A stretch of DNA of 64,000 nucleotides from Nemertoderma westbladi. Taxonomy: Eukaryota; Xenacoelomorpha; Nemertodermatida; Nemertodermatidae. Position 1 is the stretch's first letter. Each line of letters opens with the position of its first letter. A program made the position numbers and the translations under genes. Under the pieces are notes generated by a model. It was not told the DNA's origin. It saw only the letters and a list, made by a program, of their open reading frames with translations, and searched no databases. This document shows positions 46,901 to 54,174 of this stretch, one piece after another. The stretch lies in the NCBI GenBank assembly GCA_032718475.1, contig JAUCBJ010007108.1:21406-85405 (forward strand), read 5' to 3'.

Positions 46901-46978
46901 GCTCAACAGGAAATGACGACAGGAGCTATAAATAGTCCAGCCGTCCAAGCTGGTATCAGTCAGGCCTTGTCCAAATAG
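25885..46978 (+). CDS. Secretory carrier membrane protein, SCAMP5-like, six exons
   Basis: Six exons splice with matching phases into 231 codons: 25885-25939, 26498-26626, 27018-27189, 28985-29086, 45335-45452 and 46859-46978. All introns begin GT and end AG. The product has the SCAMP signature: NNFPPLPK and CFYQDI near the N-terminus, four membrane helices (about residues 63-81, 91-109, 124-146, 167-190), and the conserved cytosolic E peptide [11 protein letters not shown] at 109-119 between helices 2 and 3. [11 protein letters not shown] tail follows. SCAMPs are tetraspan proteins of post-Golgi and secretory vesicles that help membrane recycling and exocytosis. The short N-terminus without NPF repeats and the total length match the SCAMP4/5 type. 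The start ATG is the first after an in-frame TAA at 25873. Intron 4 is 16.2 kb and packed with transposons; intron 3 holds two minisatellites. AATAAA lies at 47179. Confidence 0.93.
26498..26626 (+). CDS. SCAMP exon 2
   Basis: The acceptor is ttattag at 26491-26497 and the donor gtaagt at 26627. It encodes [19 protein letters not shown] and YYLWI, the conserved region before the first membrane helix. Confidence 0.95.
27018..27189 (+). CDS. SCAMP exon 3
   Basis: The acceptor is ttaatag ending at 27017 and the donor gttagt at 27190. It encodes membrane helices 1 and 2 and the E peptide [10 protein letters not shown]. Confidence 0.95.
27300..27806. repeat. 41-bp minisatellite, about 12 units
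   Basis: The unit contains agtaggcccctaagggtagt followed by gctaggctaggatacagcag; the period is 41 bp by coordinates (27361 to 27402). Units are nearly identical, with a few variants toward the 3' side. Confidence 0.93.
28257..28962. repeat. 19-bp minisatellite, about 37 units, abutting a splice acceptor
   Basis: The unit is caacacaatacagcaactg (19 bp), with an 18-bp variant lacking a t (cacaaacag) and a catcaactg variant. Because units are stop-free in several frames, long open frames appear on both strands; they are artefacts. The array ends about 22 bp before the acceptor of SCAMP exon 4, and nearly every unit contains a potential acag acceptor dinucleotide context. Confidence 0.95.
28985..29086 (+). 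CDS. SCAMP exon 4
   Basis: The acceptor is aaatttcag ending at 28984 and the donor gtaagt at 29087. It encodes [15 protein letters not shown] and the rest of membrane helix 3. Confidence 0.95.
29961..31356 (+). mobile_element. Merlin-type DNA transposon with 26-bp TIRs
   Basis: Perfect 26-bp terminal inverted repeats begin GGTATTACTACACCTTGGGT (29961-29986 and 31331-31356). The 9-bp sequence cacgtgttc flanks both ends (29952-29960 and 31357-31365), a target-site duplication of the size expected for Merlin (8-9 bp). The interior carries a degenerate transposase of the IS1016/IS1595 (ISXO2-like) type. It lies in SCAMP intron 4. Confidence 0.93.
30111..31225 (+). pseudogene. Merlin transposase pseudogene (ISXO2-like DDE)
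   Basis: An ATG at 30111 opens the frame, but a TAA follows at 30168-30170. The frame then continues through a Cys-containing N-terminal region ([16 protein letters not shown]...WRCRG) to the first catalytic Asp in [10 protein letters not shown] and [12 protein letters not shown] frameshift near 30670-30700 moves the gene to another frame, which carries the second Asp in [19 protein letters not shown] and the final [17 protein letters not shown] at 31095-31097 interrupts the C-terminal part, which ends at 31225. The transposase would cut and paste the element in the nucleus; at least three lesions make this copy inactive. Confidence 0.9.
31440..31625. repeat. Repeated TTCTAGAAC and ctaacacgtgttct motifs
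   Basis: The palindrome gttctagaac recurs three times in about 60 bp (31516-31573), within a diffuse repeat that also has taacacgtgttct copies on both sides of the Merlin element. The Merlin insertion apparently split this older repeat. TTCTAGAA matches the inverted nTTCnnGAAn pair of heat-shock elements, but it may just be a satellite unit. Confidence 0.6.
31617..32160 (+). pseudogene. LINE fragment: end of endonuclease and linker
   Basis: The sequence translates to the C-terminal part of an APE-type endonuclease ([11 protein letters not shown]...[10 protein letters not shown]), followed in shifting frames by the linker region before reverse transcriptase ([26 protein letters not shown]). 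Several frameshifts and stops are present. The matching RT part occurs at 39657 in the same orientation, so this is probably the left half of a LINE split by later insertions. Confidence 0.75.
32328..32980 (+). repeat. Left inverted arm with internal ~120-bp repeats
   Basis: The arm has the outer terminus at 32328. Inside, a unit of about 120 bp (cgtttccatagcaac...acctttccctagcaaccg...gattgaaacttgggataatc...gatggttagt...ggcgctgatacac) is repeated about four times with divergence. Confidence 0.85.
32998..33300 (-). CDS. Cys-rich C-terminal segment of the long-TIR transposon protein
   Basis: The segment encodes a Cys-rich tail: [30 protein letters not shown], a CXC/tesmin-like metal-binding cluster, preceded by [13 protein letters not shown] and PSPADFGW. 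In related multi-copy invertebrate proteins this follows the nuclease core directly. Here it lies in a different frame from the core, either because of a small indel or an intron near 33297. Probably part of the same protein, used for DNA binding. Confidence 0.65.
   Translation of the reverse strand: MIDRLPPTQHALYQHVMRATYQASVWAVCTQDKPILPSPADFGWVFNTQWNPVWSSLPDAATMCHELIKCASKKRNCTNCKCGKAGFKCTELCTCTCSCY
33297..34637 (-). CDS. XPG/FEN-like nuclease core of the long-TIR transposon
   Basis: The 446-codon frame has no ATG at its start (TTG) and is the continuation of the upstream segment across a TAA at 34769-34767. Three acidic motifs match the 5'-nuclease (FEN/XPG) pattern: [12 protein letters not shown] (about residue 268), [11 protein letters not shown] (about 295) and [15 protein letters not shown] (about 359), comparable to the EAEA, DxD and GCDY...GIG elements of that superfamily. 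This reading is motif-based inference. The family is found in many invertebrate genomes as uncharacterised proteins, consistent with a transposon. It would cleave DNA during transposition. Confidence 0.65.
   Translation of the reverse strand: MIPSQAYAADSVVNTISKIEACGKKQYTNFVTDVLVNNVRPFKDVIKSNSFPTFKSPRLSNVKNKRMSEVRSDASLFGKLFIANQTRKGDPSVFFAHENHPYPPSLLQYGDINYGTKSDILKVFDITYSVDVPEYFHAKVFDAPFIVHCLRPIGCSTIQDYLTNKIIPHIKHELNNSDRVDFVFDRYCHESLKMGIRNLRGSGNQVNIKDKTKIPANWMDFLRNSNNKNELFNYLSKSIILEKYPEGKYIYSTLEEDVLCQDSRGTIMGNCSHEEADTRIIIHIQHALSMGATNIIVRTGDTDVLVILIGVHFYLISNHPSLNIWLAFGSGKHFKYFNVNNISQKLGEDKSKGLLMFHVLSGCDTVSHFRNIGKITAWKTWLAMPEITSTFKAVYDQPFNPFPYGIESVEFKALEKFIIRMHDKKSNRTSINNTRRDGIYSPNATA
34767..35234 (-). 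CDS. Middle segment of the long-TIR transposon protein
   Basis: This is a 155-codon frame ending in TAA (34769-34767). It includes [21 protein letters not shown], a poly-Gly tract encoded by a (CCA)n microsatellite at 34884-34908, and [17 protein letters not shown]. It is in the same frame as the nuclease core downstream, so the TAA looks like a nonsense lesion. Confidence 0.6.
   Translation of the reverse strand: MATEHPTFQFYDFILRIQRLFLVFIRAHREKNFQLFISCLETLVVYFFSLDHYHYSQWVSVFLLDMKSLPQTIFEVFNKGNWVASKSSRRFSAIPFDQAHEQENEKVKGSGGGGGGGVIDLTENEAGFRRWLLAGPEFARLIGKFETTIESRTNL
35452..36372 (-). CDS. N-proximal conserved region of the long-TIR transposon protein
   Basis: The frame has 306 codons. Conserved-looking blocks are [31 protein letters not shown], and [25 protein letters not shown], which I recognise as recurring in the same uncharacterised invertebrate protein family as the nuclease core. 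An Asp in DNID is a candidate catalytic or structural residue. Function unknown; part of the same broken gene. Confidence 0.6.
   Translation of the reverse strand: MNKTHLKDDIIQHFKQYNVQVVSDRKNVILVFPESMKEMTMAAFSVRDVDADLSILSKAANLCRYHLLQHEVPSFSDTFSDSCQIDGSPRYLQLLISMLLYGSGINTDAEILQEGLTISQLITYNYKQSRTQSVGGLHVRHCTKREPALPQYIGLKIHSTTRLKVLIDQMHSLGICSSYDRILQIENSIACTVAERAQIDDIVCPINLRNGLFTTGAFDNIDVNLSSTTAKSSFHGTGLSITQFPNENNAGAARHVDEVRITRTTKPELPTSFTVLPALNLNTSVNRCRNMLTNHIFPPDLLTNAI
36369..36949 (-). CDS. N-terminal Cys-rich segments of the long-TIR transposon protein
   Basis: Two overlapping frames (36949-36605 and 36629-36369) carry zinc-finger-like pieces: [16 protein letters not shown] and [22 protein letters not shown], then [17 protein letters not shown]. 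They are in different frames, so this end of the gene has a frameshift or an intron. Such Cys-rich N-termini precede the conserved region in related proteins. Confidence 0.6.
36950..38294. other. Non-coding interior of the long-TIR transposon
   Basis: No gene is supported here. A short tandem repeat of gttaagaatgttaat type lies at 37012-37066, and several ttctagaa motifs are scattered through the stretch. Confidence 0.5.
38295..39134 (-). repeat. Right inverted arm with internal ~120-bp repeats and an insertion
   Basis: This is the reverse complement of 32328-32980, including about three of the 120-bp units. About 300 bp (roughly 38346-38650) has no counterpart in the left arm. It contains a block, ttcacttttcggtcgacttt, that reappears in reverse complement at about 46565-46650 in SCAMP intron 5, so it is likely a dispersed repeat inserted here. 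Confidence 0.8.
39135..39656. other. AT-rich non-coding stretch between transposon and LINE
   Basis: No gene is supported. It contains a doubled ctaggccccctacta motif at 39460-39484. Confidence 0.4.
39657..40860 (+). pseudogene. LINE reverse transcriptase fragment
   Basis: Pieces in three frames align in order with a CR1/Jockey-type reverse transcriptase: SVWKSINLL...[81 protein letters not shown], and [10 protein letters not shown] with the catalytic Asp pair. Stops and frameshifts near 40137, 40350, 40530 and 40610 make it non-functional. It ends at KKTNYIIL followed by degenerate sequence, where the piggyBac fragment begins. It is probably the right half of the LINE begun at 31617. Confidence 0.8.
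40905..43080 (+). pseudogene. piggyBac transposase pseudogene, interrupted by an internal 43-bp array
   Basis: Successive frames encode conserved piggyBac (DDE_Tnp_1_7) segments: a degenerate [14 protein letters not shown] block at 40935-40985, [57 protein letters not shown]; then DEPNIGASS, the array, and [13 protein letters not shown]...[12 protein letters not shown]. After a gap come [56 protein letters not shown], and the Cys-rich end GRCKLPGC...[16 protein letters not shown]. Frameshifts near 41290, 42310 and 42950 and several stops show it is dead. The N-terminus is missing. piggyBac transposases cut and paste at TTAA sites; I could not identify the ends of this copy. Confidence 0.92.
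41310..42216. repeat. 43-bp minisatellite derived from piggyBac coding sequence, about 21 units
   Basis: The unit is 43 bp (for example 41881 to 41924) and includes gatgagccaaacatagggg and ccagctcc. The first unit, starting agttacgatggctac, continues the transposase reading frame, and the last unit runs directly into the next transposase codons. So the array is a tandem amplification of the gene itself, not an insertion of foreign DNA. Most interior units are identical. Confidence 0.95.
43165..44095. repeat. Second 43-bp minisatellite, about 21 units
   Basis: The unit is tgtagcgaatatgctacaag plus gtgttacaaaacaaattacatat, 43 bp by coordinates (43201 to 43244). TGTAGC and GCTACA form a hairpin around a 6-nt centre. 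A g/a variation (gcgaat/gcaaat) alternates along the array. Confidence 0.95.
44096..45334. other. Non-coding end of SCAMP intron 4 with palindromes
   Basis: No gene is supported. Near 44447-44475 lies ttttttccctagggaaaaaa, a perfect palindrome, and nearby acttttttcccggcgaaaaaagt-like sequence (44500-44525). Two stretches near 44990 and 45238 share a cgct-gcgctcg(g/c)taaataa-type motif. Confidence 0.5.
45335..45452 (+). CDS. SCAMP exon 5
   Basis: The acceptor is tttattcgcag ending at 45334 and the donor gttggt at 45453, the weakest donor of the gene. It encodes [12 protein letters not shown] and membrane helix 4 ([19 protein letters not shown]). Confidence 0.93.
46130..46650. repeat. Diverged tandem repeats in SCAMP intron 5
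   Basis: A unit with 'gacatttc.cc.tctag.ggtagactggg' and 'agctgccaagtttca' recurs about three times at 128-146-bp spacing. A block at about 46565-46650 is the reverse complement of part of the insertion in the right arm of the long-TIR transposon (near 38350-38430). Confidence 0.7.
46859..46978 (+). CDS. SCAMP exon 6 (last coding exon)
   Basis: The acceptor is ctttatag ending at 46858 and the stop is TAG at 46976-46978. It encodes [19 protein letters not shown], the conserved cytosolic tail, ending in ISQALSK. Confidence 0.95.
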   Translation: MHGVYRQSGASLTKAQQEMTTGAINSPAVQAGISQALSK

Positions 46979-47178
46979 TGCTCACATTCCTTAATGGGTT
47001 TTATTTATTACTTTACAGTATAAATCGTTACTGTAATTGTAATACACTACTGTAATTATGTGTTGGATAATTCAATGTAATGATGGTGTTACATAACATC
47101 TTTTGTTATACAAAGGCATTCTTGATTAGCGCGAATAGTACTACGCATACTATATACAGTTTATAAGGACATTAAGAA

Positions 47179-47184
47179 AATAAA
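47179..47184 (+). terminator. Polyadenylation signal of the SCAMP gene
   Basis: AATAAA lies 200 bp after the SCAMP stop codon and is followed by a T-rich stretch. Confidence 0.6.
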
Positions 47185-49732
47185 GAAATTAATGATAAAA
47201 TTGTTGTTTTCTTATATACTGTATAAATTTTTTCAATTTTTTTCAATGTTTTTTATATAATATTGTTTTATTCTTGTGCCGTAAGTATGAGACGCCGTTT
47301 AAGGCAAAAGTTTAAAATAAAATAAATTTCACGCTTACAAAATATATTGAGATTACAAATTTTTTAGATACCTTGGACAAATTGTTAGTTTTCGGCCGAA
47401 AAATTAATTTTATTTTTAAATTTCCAAATTAATTTAATTAAATTAATAAATTTATTTATTGAAAAATTAATTTTATTTTTAAATTTCCACCGAAATATTT
47501 GAGATGAAAAAAATTTCATCCGAAAAAATAAAAATTTCTGAAGAAAAATTTTATTACAGTACTTTTTTTATGACATACACTAAAGTCTTTTTTGTACCGA
47601 TGCAATTATATATGTTTTTTGTAATCCGAATTTTTTTTGCATCTCAATAATTTGTAAACCTAATATTTTTTCTAACCTTTTAGCTTCGACGGCGCCTTAT
47701 ACATACATACCTAGTCTGTGTAGGGCTTATGGTGTTTTAGCTTGAATGTTTATTGTATTTCTTTGGGTTGTGTTGTAATAAGCTTCCTATTATTAGTCTT
47801 TGTTGTTAAAAAATACAGACAAGGCCTACAGTATGTGCGCACCCCACAACACAACTAGAAAGCCAGCAAGCTGGCTATAAGAAGACTGTCTATAAGACAA
47901 CAAAATCGAAAAACTAAATGATAATCTAATCCCCAATCAAATATCAATCGCAATCAATATATAAACCCCTCCCACCCTCCATGCAAGCCTTGGAGAAAGC
48001 AGAATTAATGTCATGACCAGTTCGGAGTTCTCCATAGACAACCCACCCCAACCATTGGATTTACTGAGACACACTCAACACTCCGGCCAGCTTGCCACCT
48101 GTCTTCCCAGCTAGCCAGACTAGATTATAGACAGACAGACAGATAGAGAGACAGACAGACAGATTATACAACGTTGCTATGATACAGAGAAAATCCTTCC
48201 CTATTCGCTACCATAGGCAAAGTTCAGGCTGCGTGAGGGAATATTACATATTTATACACTATTTTATTTTCAATCAATAAATAATCATACATCTTTATAT
48301 TAATGTGACGGGATTGAGTTCAATGATCCCGACCGTGTAAGGCTGTACGCGTCACTTAGTTGCTGGTCTGCTGGGCTGGTATCTTTGGCCGAAGGCCGTC
48401 GGGAAAAATAACAGAGTTTTGGTTTCTCGGTATTAATCTCAGCGATAATAGCACAGTCGGATTAATGAACAATATAGATTGTAATATAAATGATCACAGC
48501 AACAATACAGTAATCGTAGTATAAGTTACAAAGGCTATAAAATGACGGTCAAAACTATTGCCGGTCCGCAACTGCGTAATAATGAACTGACCGGTAAATC
48601 AGTAATCAGAGTAAATATATGATTGATACATATTGGTTTCACCTCTACATTACTGTGGCCTTTGATACCCAATGGATGCCCTCCTGTCCTTCCCCACGTG
48701 CTTCCCTGCCCGCTATTGGCTTATATACTAATTGTCACTTCGGCACTCCCTGTAGGTGTTACTCCCTGGTGCTAGCCTCGCTAGCTGGGTTTTCCCTCTG
48801 AGGTGGTTTGACCTCTCACCTCTCTCTGTGGCTTAGGGCGTGTGTCGCCCCCCCCCCCCCGAGTTGGTTATGAGGCGAGATTATTTATTGGTAATCTCGC
48901 ATCGCCAACTATATTGGTAAAATGCCACTGGTCCCATTTTAGGGTGGAGAATGAAGGGAATTGAATCCGCTTACAATTAAACACTCGAATATAATAAAAA
49001 CTTTGTGAAAATGGGACACGGCAAATGGACCTGTGCTATTTTTATACAGCAAGAGCTTAATTTTACCCGCTTAAATAATTAATAACCGAAATAACAACCC
49101 AAATAATCGATACATTTCTTTGTATATTTGGCCATGAAGTAGAGCACTTCTTACCCTTCCAAGCCAATATCAATGTTCACAAACATACAGACAAACACAC
49201 AGACGTTTTTTTTATTACAGCAAGAAGCCCTGACGGTCTTCTAATAAATGTTATAACTCAATGGCATGGGGGTTGGAGACTCCTGATCCCGCAGGACTAT
49301 ATCCAAACTCGTAAAAACAAGTCTTTAGATCCCTGGGACTTTAGATTGTGGGGGCATTATATTATACTGTGTGTATATCCCACTACACACCCACTTTATC
49401 AAATTACTGCTACTGGAGTAGCGGCTCAAACCCTAATTAAAATTGTCATTTAACCTCTAAGACATTTAGCGGAATTTTTGTATTATTGCAAAGGCCCAAA
49501 GGGGAAGGGCCGTGACGGCAATTAGACCACCACTGAAACCTGCTCCTTTCCATCAATCACTAAATCGAGTAATTTATTAATGTATACGGACCAAAAAAAG
49601 GTTTGATTCTGAATCTCCAAAAACATGCCAGGGTTTGTTTGGGGCGGCATCTCCCAAAAAGAGGGTGTGTTTGGGGAGGGCCCCGCGCGGCAGCCCCCCT
49701 GTAAACTCTGATCATAAATCAAATTCTATCTA
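47185..49732. other. Intergenic region downstream of SCAMP
   Basis: No gene is supported. It contains a direct duplication of gaaaaattaattttattttt at about 47398 and 47460, a (GACA)n stretch at 48131-48165, and a C run at 48850-48861. A G+C-richer block (48300-49000) could be a solo LTR, but no boundaries could be fixed. Confidence 0.4.
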
Positions 49733-51352
49733 CTACTACTAGGATCGGCATGCTGCATTGCAGCTGCATTTTTAAGAATGCTGTGCCGGCTTGTCGACAA
49801 AATTGCGCCGCCACAACTCCCTATCACCCATGACATTTGCTAGATCATCCGCATCTTCAAAGCCAGTGTCCTTTAAGATGCGTCTCAAAAAAGTCATGGG
49901 CTGTCCACCATGCTTATTCACTCCATGAGGCTGCCAATGTACAAGGTTATGCACTGGCTGGTCCTCACGGCGAAAGCAATGACCTGCAAAGCGGAGGCGA
50001 TTTTGTTCTGGTGTCAAGCTTGGGGGAACCAATGAGACACCTCCAATGTTATAGTGTTTGGTTGGAGATGTGTGCATTGTACTTGACACAATGAACCCGG
50101 CGTAGCATTCTTGTGAATGTGCCATCCAGAGATTTGGTGTCCTCAGCAGTTAGAGCCCAGCATGGATTCCCATAGAGGAGTACTGGAACTATTGCTGCTC
50201 TAAATAATTGGACCTTAAGTTTCCGATTAATTCTCGGTGACTTCCAAATCCTGGAAAGCCTATTCAAGGATGCCCATGCCTTTCCCTTACGTATTCGAAG
50301 GTCTTCACCTGACTTCCGGATCCATGATCCCAGGTAACAGAAGTCATCCACATGCTCAAGCATACCATCCTTTGAGCTTATGCTCATCCGATCAGAGACT
50401 TGCTGAGGACTTTCAAAGTTAACTGTCAAAATTTTGGTCTTTCTGGAGTTAATAAAAGACCAACACTAGAAGAAGCATGTTCTAATGAGCTGCGGAGCCG
50501 TTGGGCTCCCTCTAGTGATTCTGAGAGTACTCATAAGTCATTGGCAAAGTCTAGATCAGTTAGGTATTTGGCAGGATTTCCTCGACTTCTGGAGCCAGTA
50601 GGTGGAGTTATCATCACCCCGTCATCATTATGATGATCTAAGGACATGCTTAGAACATAGTCAACCACAATTATGAACAAGAATGGTGCAAGTGTGTCTC
50701 CCTGGAAGACGCCCCATAACACTTCAAATGGTTCTGTGTCACCGTCAACAGTAGACACAAATGTTGTCGAACCATCGTATACTGATCTGATTGCTGCAAT
50801 AATTTCATCAGGAATCCCATGTAATGAAAGTATGCTGAACATACGTGAGCGAGAGACTGAATCAAAGGCCTTGAAGAAGTCAACAAAGATAACAGCCAGA
50901 TGCCTGCCTTTCTTTTTGATAACTCTTCAATTATCCTTCTAAGTGCCAAAATGGGCTCCATGGTCCCACGACCTTTTCGGAACCCATTCTGATTTCCACG
51001 GAGCAGTCTCTCAATGGGATCCCTGATGCGATGTAATATAATTCTATTGTATAGCTTTGCAGCAATCGAGATCAATGAGATTCCCCGAAAAGAACCATAG
51101 AGTGTTAGGTTGCCCTTCTTGGGAACTGGCACCAACTTATTTGTTTTCATTTCTTGTGGGACTCTTGATGTTCGGTACATGTCTACTATTATGGGATAGA
51201 TGAGCTTTAAACACTCAGGTATTTTAAAGACCTCAGGAGGAACACCATCTACTCCACTGGCACGATTGGTCTTAATGCTCTTTGCAGCAGCCTTCACTTC
51301 TGCAAAGGAGATATCGCCAATGGGAATATCTGGGAGTACAGACTCAGACACT
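49733..51352 (-). pseudogene. LINE reverse transcriptase copy A, 5'-truncated and frameshifted
   Basis: Minus-strand frames (51351-50671, 50842-50531, 50429-50049, 50125-49772) encode in order an RT starting at SFAEVKAAAKSIKTNRASGVDG, then GNQNGFRKGRGTMEP, a catalytic region with LTDLDFANDL, the DDFCYLGSWI connection region and RLRFAGHCFRRED. The normal FADD motif reads FAND here, so a catalytic Asp is lost. Several frameshifts are present. The 3' end carries a short (TAG)n-like tail at 49731-49741. It is highly similar to the copy at 62513-64000. Confidence 0.9.
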
Positions 51353-52310
51353 TTTACTTCTATAAAGTTATCAAAATCAAAATTGAAAATAAAAAAGAAG
51401 TTAAATACTTAGGCTCCAAATTGGATTGTAGTTTATCCGGAGAAAGCATTGTTAAAAATATTATTGCAAAAGTTAATGGCAGACTAAAGTTTCTTTATCG
51501 ACATAAAAATAGCCTAAATTTTAATTCTCGTAGTTTGCTTTTTTCATCTTTAATTCAATGTCATATTGAATATGCAAGTTCATCTTGGTATGAAGGCCTA
51601 ACTAAAAATCTCAAAAATAGGTTGCAAACAGCTCAAAACATGGTAGTACGTTTTATTAATGATTATAAACCACGTCACCATTTATCCCCTGAAGATTTTA
51701 ATCAGTCTGGTTTATTTAAAATAGACAGCAGAGTAAAGCAGCTTCGGCTCAACCATGTACATCAAGTTTTTAATGATAACTGCCCTAAATACTTGAGTCA
51801 AAAATTTACCAAACTGAGTGATACACATTCCTATGGCACATCAAATTTCTATATTCCCAATTGTAAATCCTTTGAAAGCGAAACCTTTTTCTTTAACGGA
51901 ATAAAGAATTGGAATTCCTTACCGAATAACATTAAAAATATTAAAAATGATCATGCATTAAGTCTGCAGTAAAATCCCATCTCCAAGACCAGTGCAAATT
52001 CGTATATAGCAGTATTTAGTTTAGTTCAATATTAAATAGGTGCATGACGTATTTTATATATATCGTATATATTATAATTATATAATTATTCTATATACAG
52101 TAGTTAGTTTAGTTTGTATTGGTAACCAAGTAACTTGAAGGACCTCCTTGGAAATAAGCTGCAAAGCTTTAGGGGTTATCCTTTATGTTATGTTGGACAA
52201 TACTTACTATACATTAATAATTTTATCGAGTTAATGAATTTGTTTCTATTGTTTGCATAATATATAAATAAATCTATCTATCTATGTATCTATATCTATC
52301 TATCTATCAG
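51353..52310 (+). pseudogene. 3' part of a CR1-like LINE (RT C-terminus and 3' UTR)
   Basis: A plus-strand frame (to 51972) encodes the post-catalytic region KYLGSKLDCSLSGE...VNGRLKFLYRHKNSLNFNSR...LQTAQNMVVRFINDYKPRHHL...FFNGIKNWNSLPNNIKN. The 3' UTR contains gacctccttggaaataagct and ends in a TCTA microsatellite (52268-52309), typical for such LINEs. It is joined head-to-head to LINE copy A at 51352. It is the region that would follow the RT fragment at 39657-40860, but belongs to a different copy. Confidence 0.85.
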
Positions 52311-52520
52311 GCAATAAATACCCTGTCATTATTGAGGAGCTTTTCTATCGGACAAGGGTAGCCTTTAGCCTACATTTGTGTTTTATGCCCTGGTGAAGGG
52401 TTTTGTTTATTATATTTTACTATACCTTAAGTCTACGGCCTAAACTGGCTAAACCTCAAAGAAAATGTACCACAGGTCAGACACAGTTATTAGTAATACT
52501 GCCCTAGTGCCCTGCAAGAT

Positions 52521-54174
52521 GGGTAAATCTTTTGCGTAGAGGTATAGCCTACATAGAGGCTACATGTAGGTATGTGTAGCCTACATGTAGATGCACGTGT
52601 AGGGTGAATGTAGGTAGGTGTAGGTAGGTCTTTAAAAACAACAATGATGAATGAATAGGCCTACACGGGGTACCCGGACCCGAACTTCCTCGATGAGATG
52701 CGAATGCGGCGAACGGGGGTGGTACCCGGAACAACCACGAAGAGATGCGCATATGGCGGGCGGTGGTACCCGAAACAACCAGGAGGAGATGCGAATACGT
52801 CGAATGGGGGTCCCCTGAATACCCACGAGACGGAGCCTATCAATACTACAGTACTGACAAAGGAAAAAACGACTGAACGATATACCGATACATACTGTAG
52901 ATCTTATGATCCTGCGGGTTCAGGCATGGAGGCTAATGACTTTGTATGGGCCGAACGGCCCGAACCTGATGTTTCCAGTCAAGGAGGAATCGACTAACGG
53001 TTAGGGTTAGAGCTCGTCGTCGGTGTCCATGAGGGTCTGAGGATGAGTGGGTAATTCAACAAAACGCTAACAATGATACCGGACTGACTGATTGAACCAG
53101 AGTGGCGATGGTAGTCGCTGATGTTTATATATATTATATATATCATGTATTGATTGTTAGTAGATATTTTTTTATAGTATTTGTTTATTAAATTGTCTTC
53201 AATGTCTATATTGATAATATTGTGTGCTGTGCTGATTTTACTTATTTTTCATTTTATAAATCTTGCTGTGGCCGTTTTAATCTACTAAACTGCCGTATCA
53301 ATTTCATGATATTTTAATGGATATGCAATTTAACTTCTTCTTTCTATTAACTTTCAATGCAATCAAATATAACTGTAAAGCTATTGACTTTCGTGTTATT
53401 GTTTTGCTGTTACTTCGAGATGGGATTTGAATCCCATCGGATTACTGATTAATTCCCATCATCGAGATGGGAATACTTTATAATGAAACAGTGTGGTGGT
53501 CCGCGGGATAGTGGGAAGGGATGGGACTGTTGCTGGTTGGTGGAATGTGACTGCCTGAAAAATTAAAACAAACAAAACTTCCAGACTTCTATATTTTTAC
53601 TTTCAAAACAAAACGTCCAAAACATTTCAATGCTGAAGTACTGTTCAAGTCCCATGGATGTATGGTTGATAAACAGATAAAGAGGGGCAGAGGGGGGTCA
53701 GGGTTTCTGGTAGACTATAATCCCCGCGATGATGGCTGTTATTGTTTAGGTTACTCTTACTCAATAAACATATAAATCAGAACGAGTTAATCTAATGGAA
53801 CGATGCCTTTCGTGGCGTTAGCATACTCAAATTTATTAGGGCATAATATTTATGACGAGTAAGGGACTTTAGTATAATCAGAACGCGATGTTTGATATTT
53901 ATACAGTACTGCAGTATGCAGTAAAACCTGTTGTCTGACAGCAGACAGGTCTGCATGTTGATGTACCGTATTGTACCGTGGAGATCAGAGATTATTGCCA
54001 TACATCCTGATTGACGACCGTGTATCACGTTACTGCAAGTTGACACATAAATTACATTAATATCTATGGGACTACACCTACCTACATTCACCCTACACGT
54101 GCATCTACATGTAGGCTACACATACCTACATGAAGCCTCTATGTAGGCTATACCTCTACGCAAAAGATATACCC
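52521..54174. mobile_element. 1.65-kb element with 103-bp terminal inverted repeats
   Basis: The left end 52521-52623 and right end 54072-54174 are reverse complements with only a couple of mismatches (for example gaggcttcatg versus gaggctacatg). The interior has no long frame. Near 52690-52830 it contains degenerate repeats of gagatgcg.at..gg.gg.ggtacccg type (about 48 bp). No target duplication is evident, and the superfamily is unknown. Confidence 0.8.

Noticed and set aside
48300-49000. Solo LTR
   Set aside because: Composition changes here, but no TG...CA boundaries with a flanking duplication could be identified.
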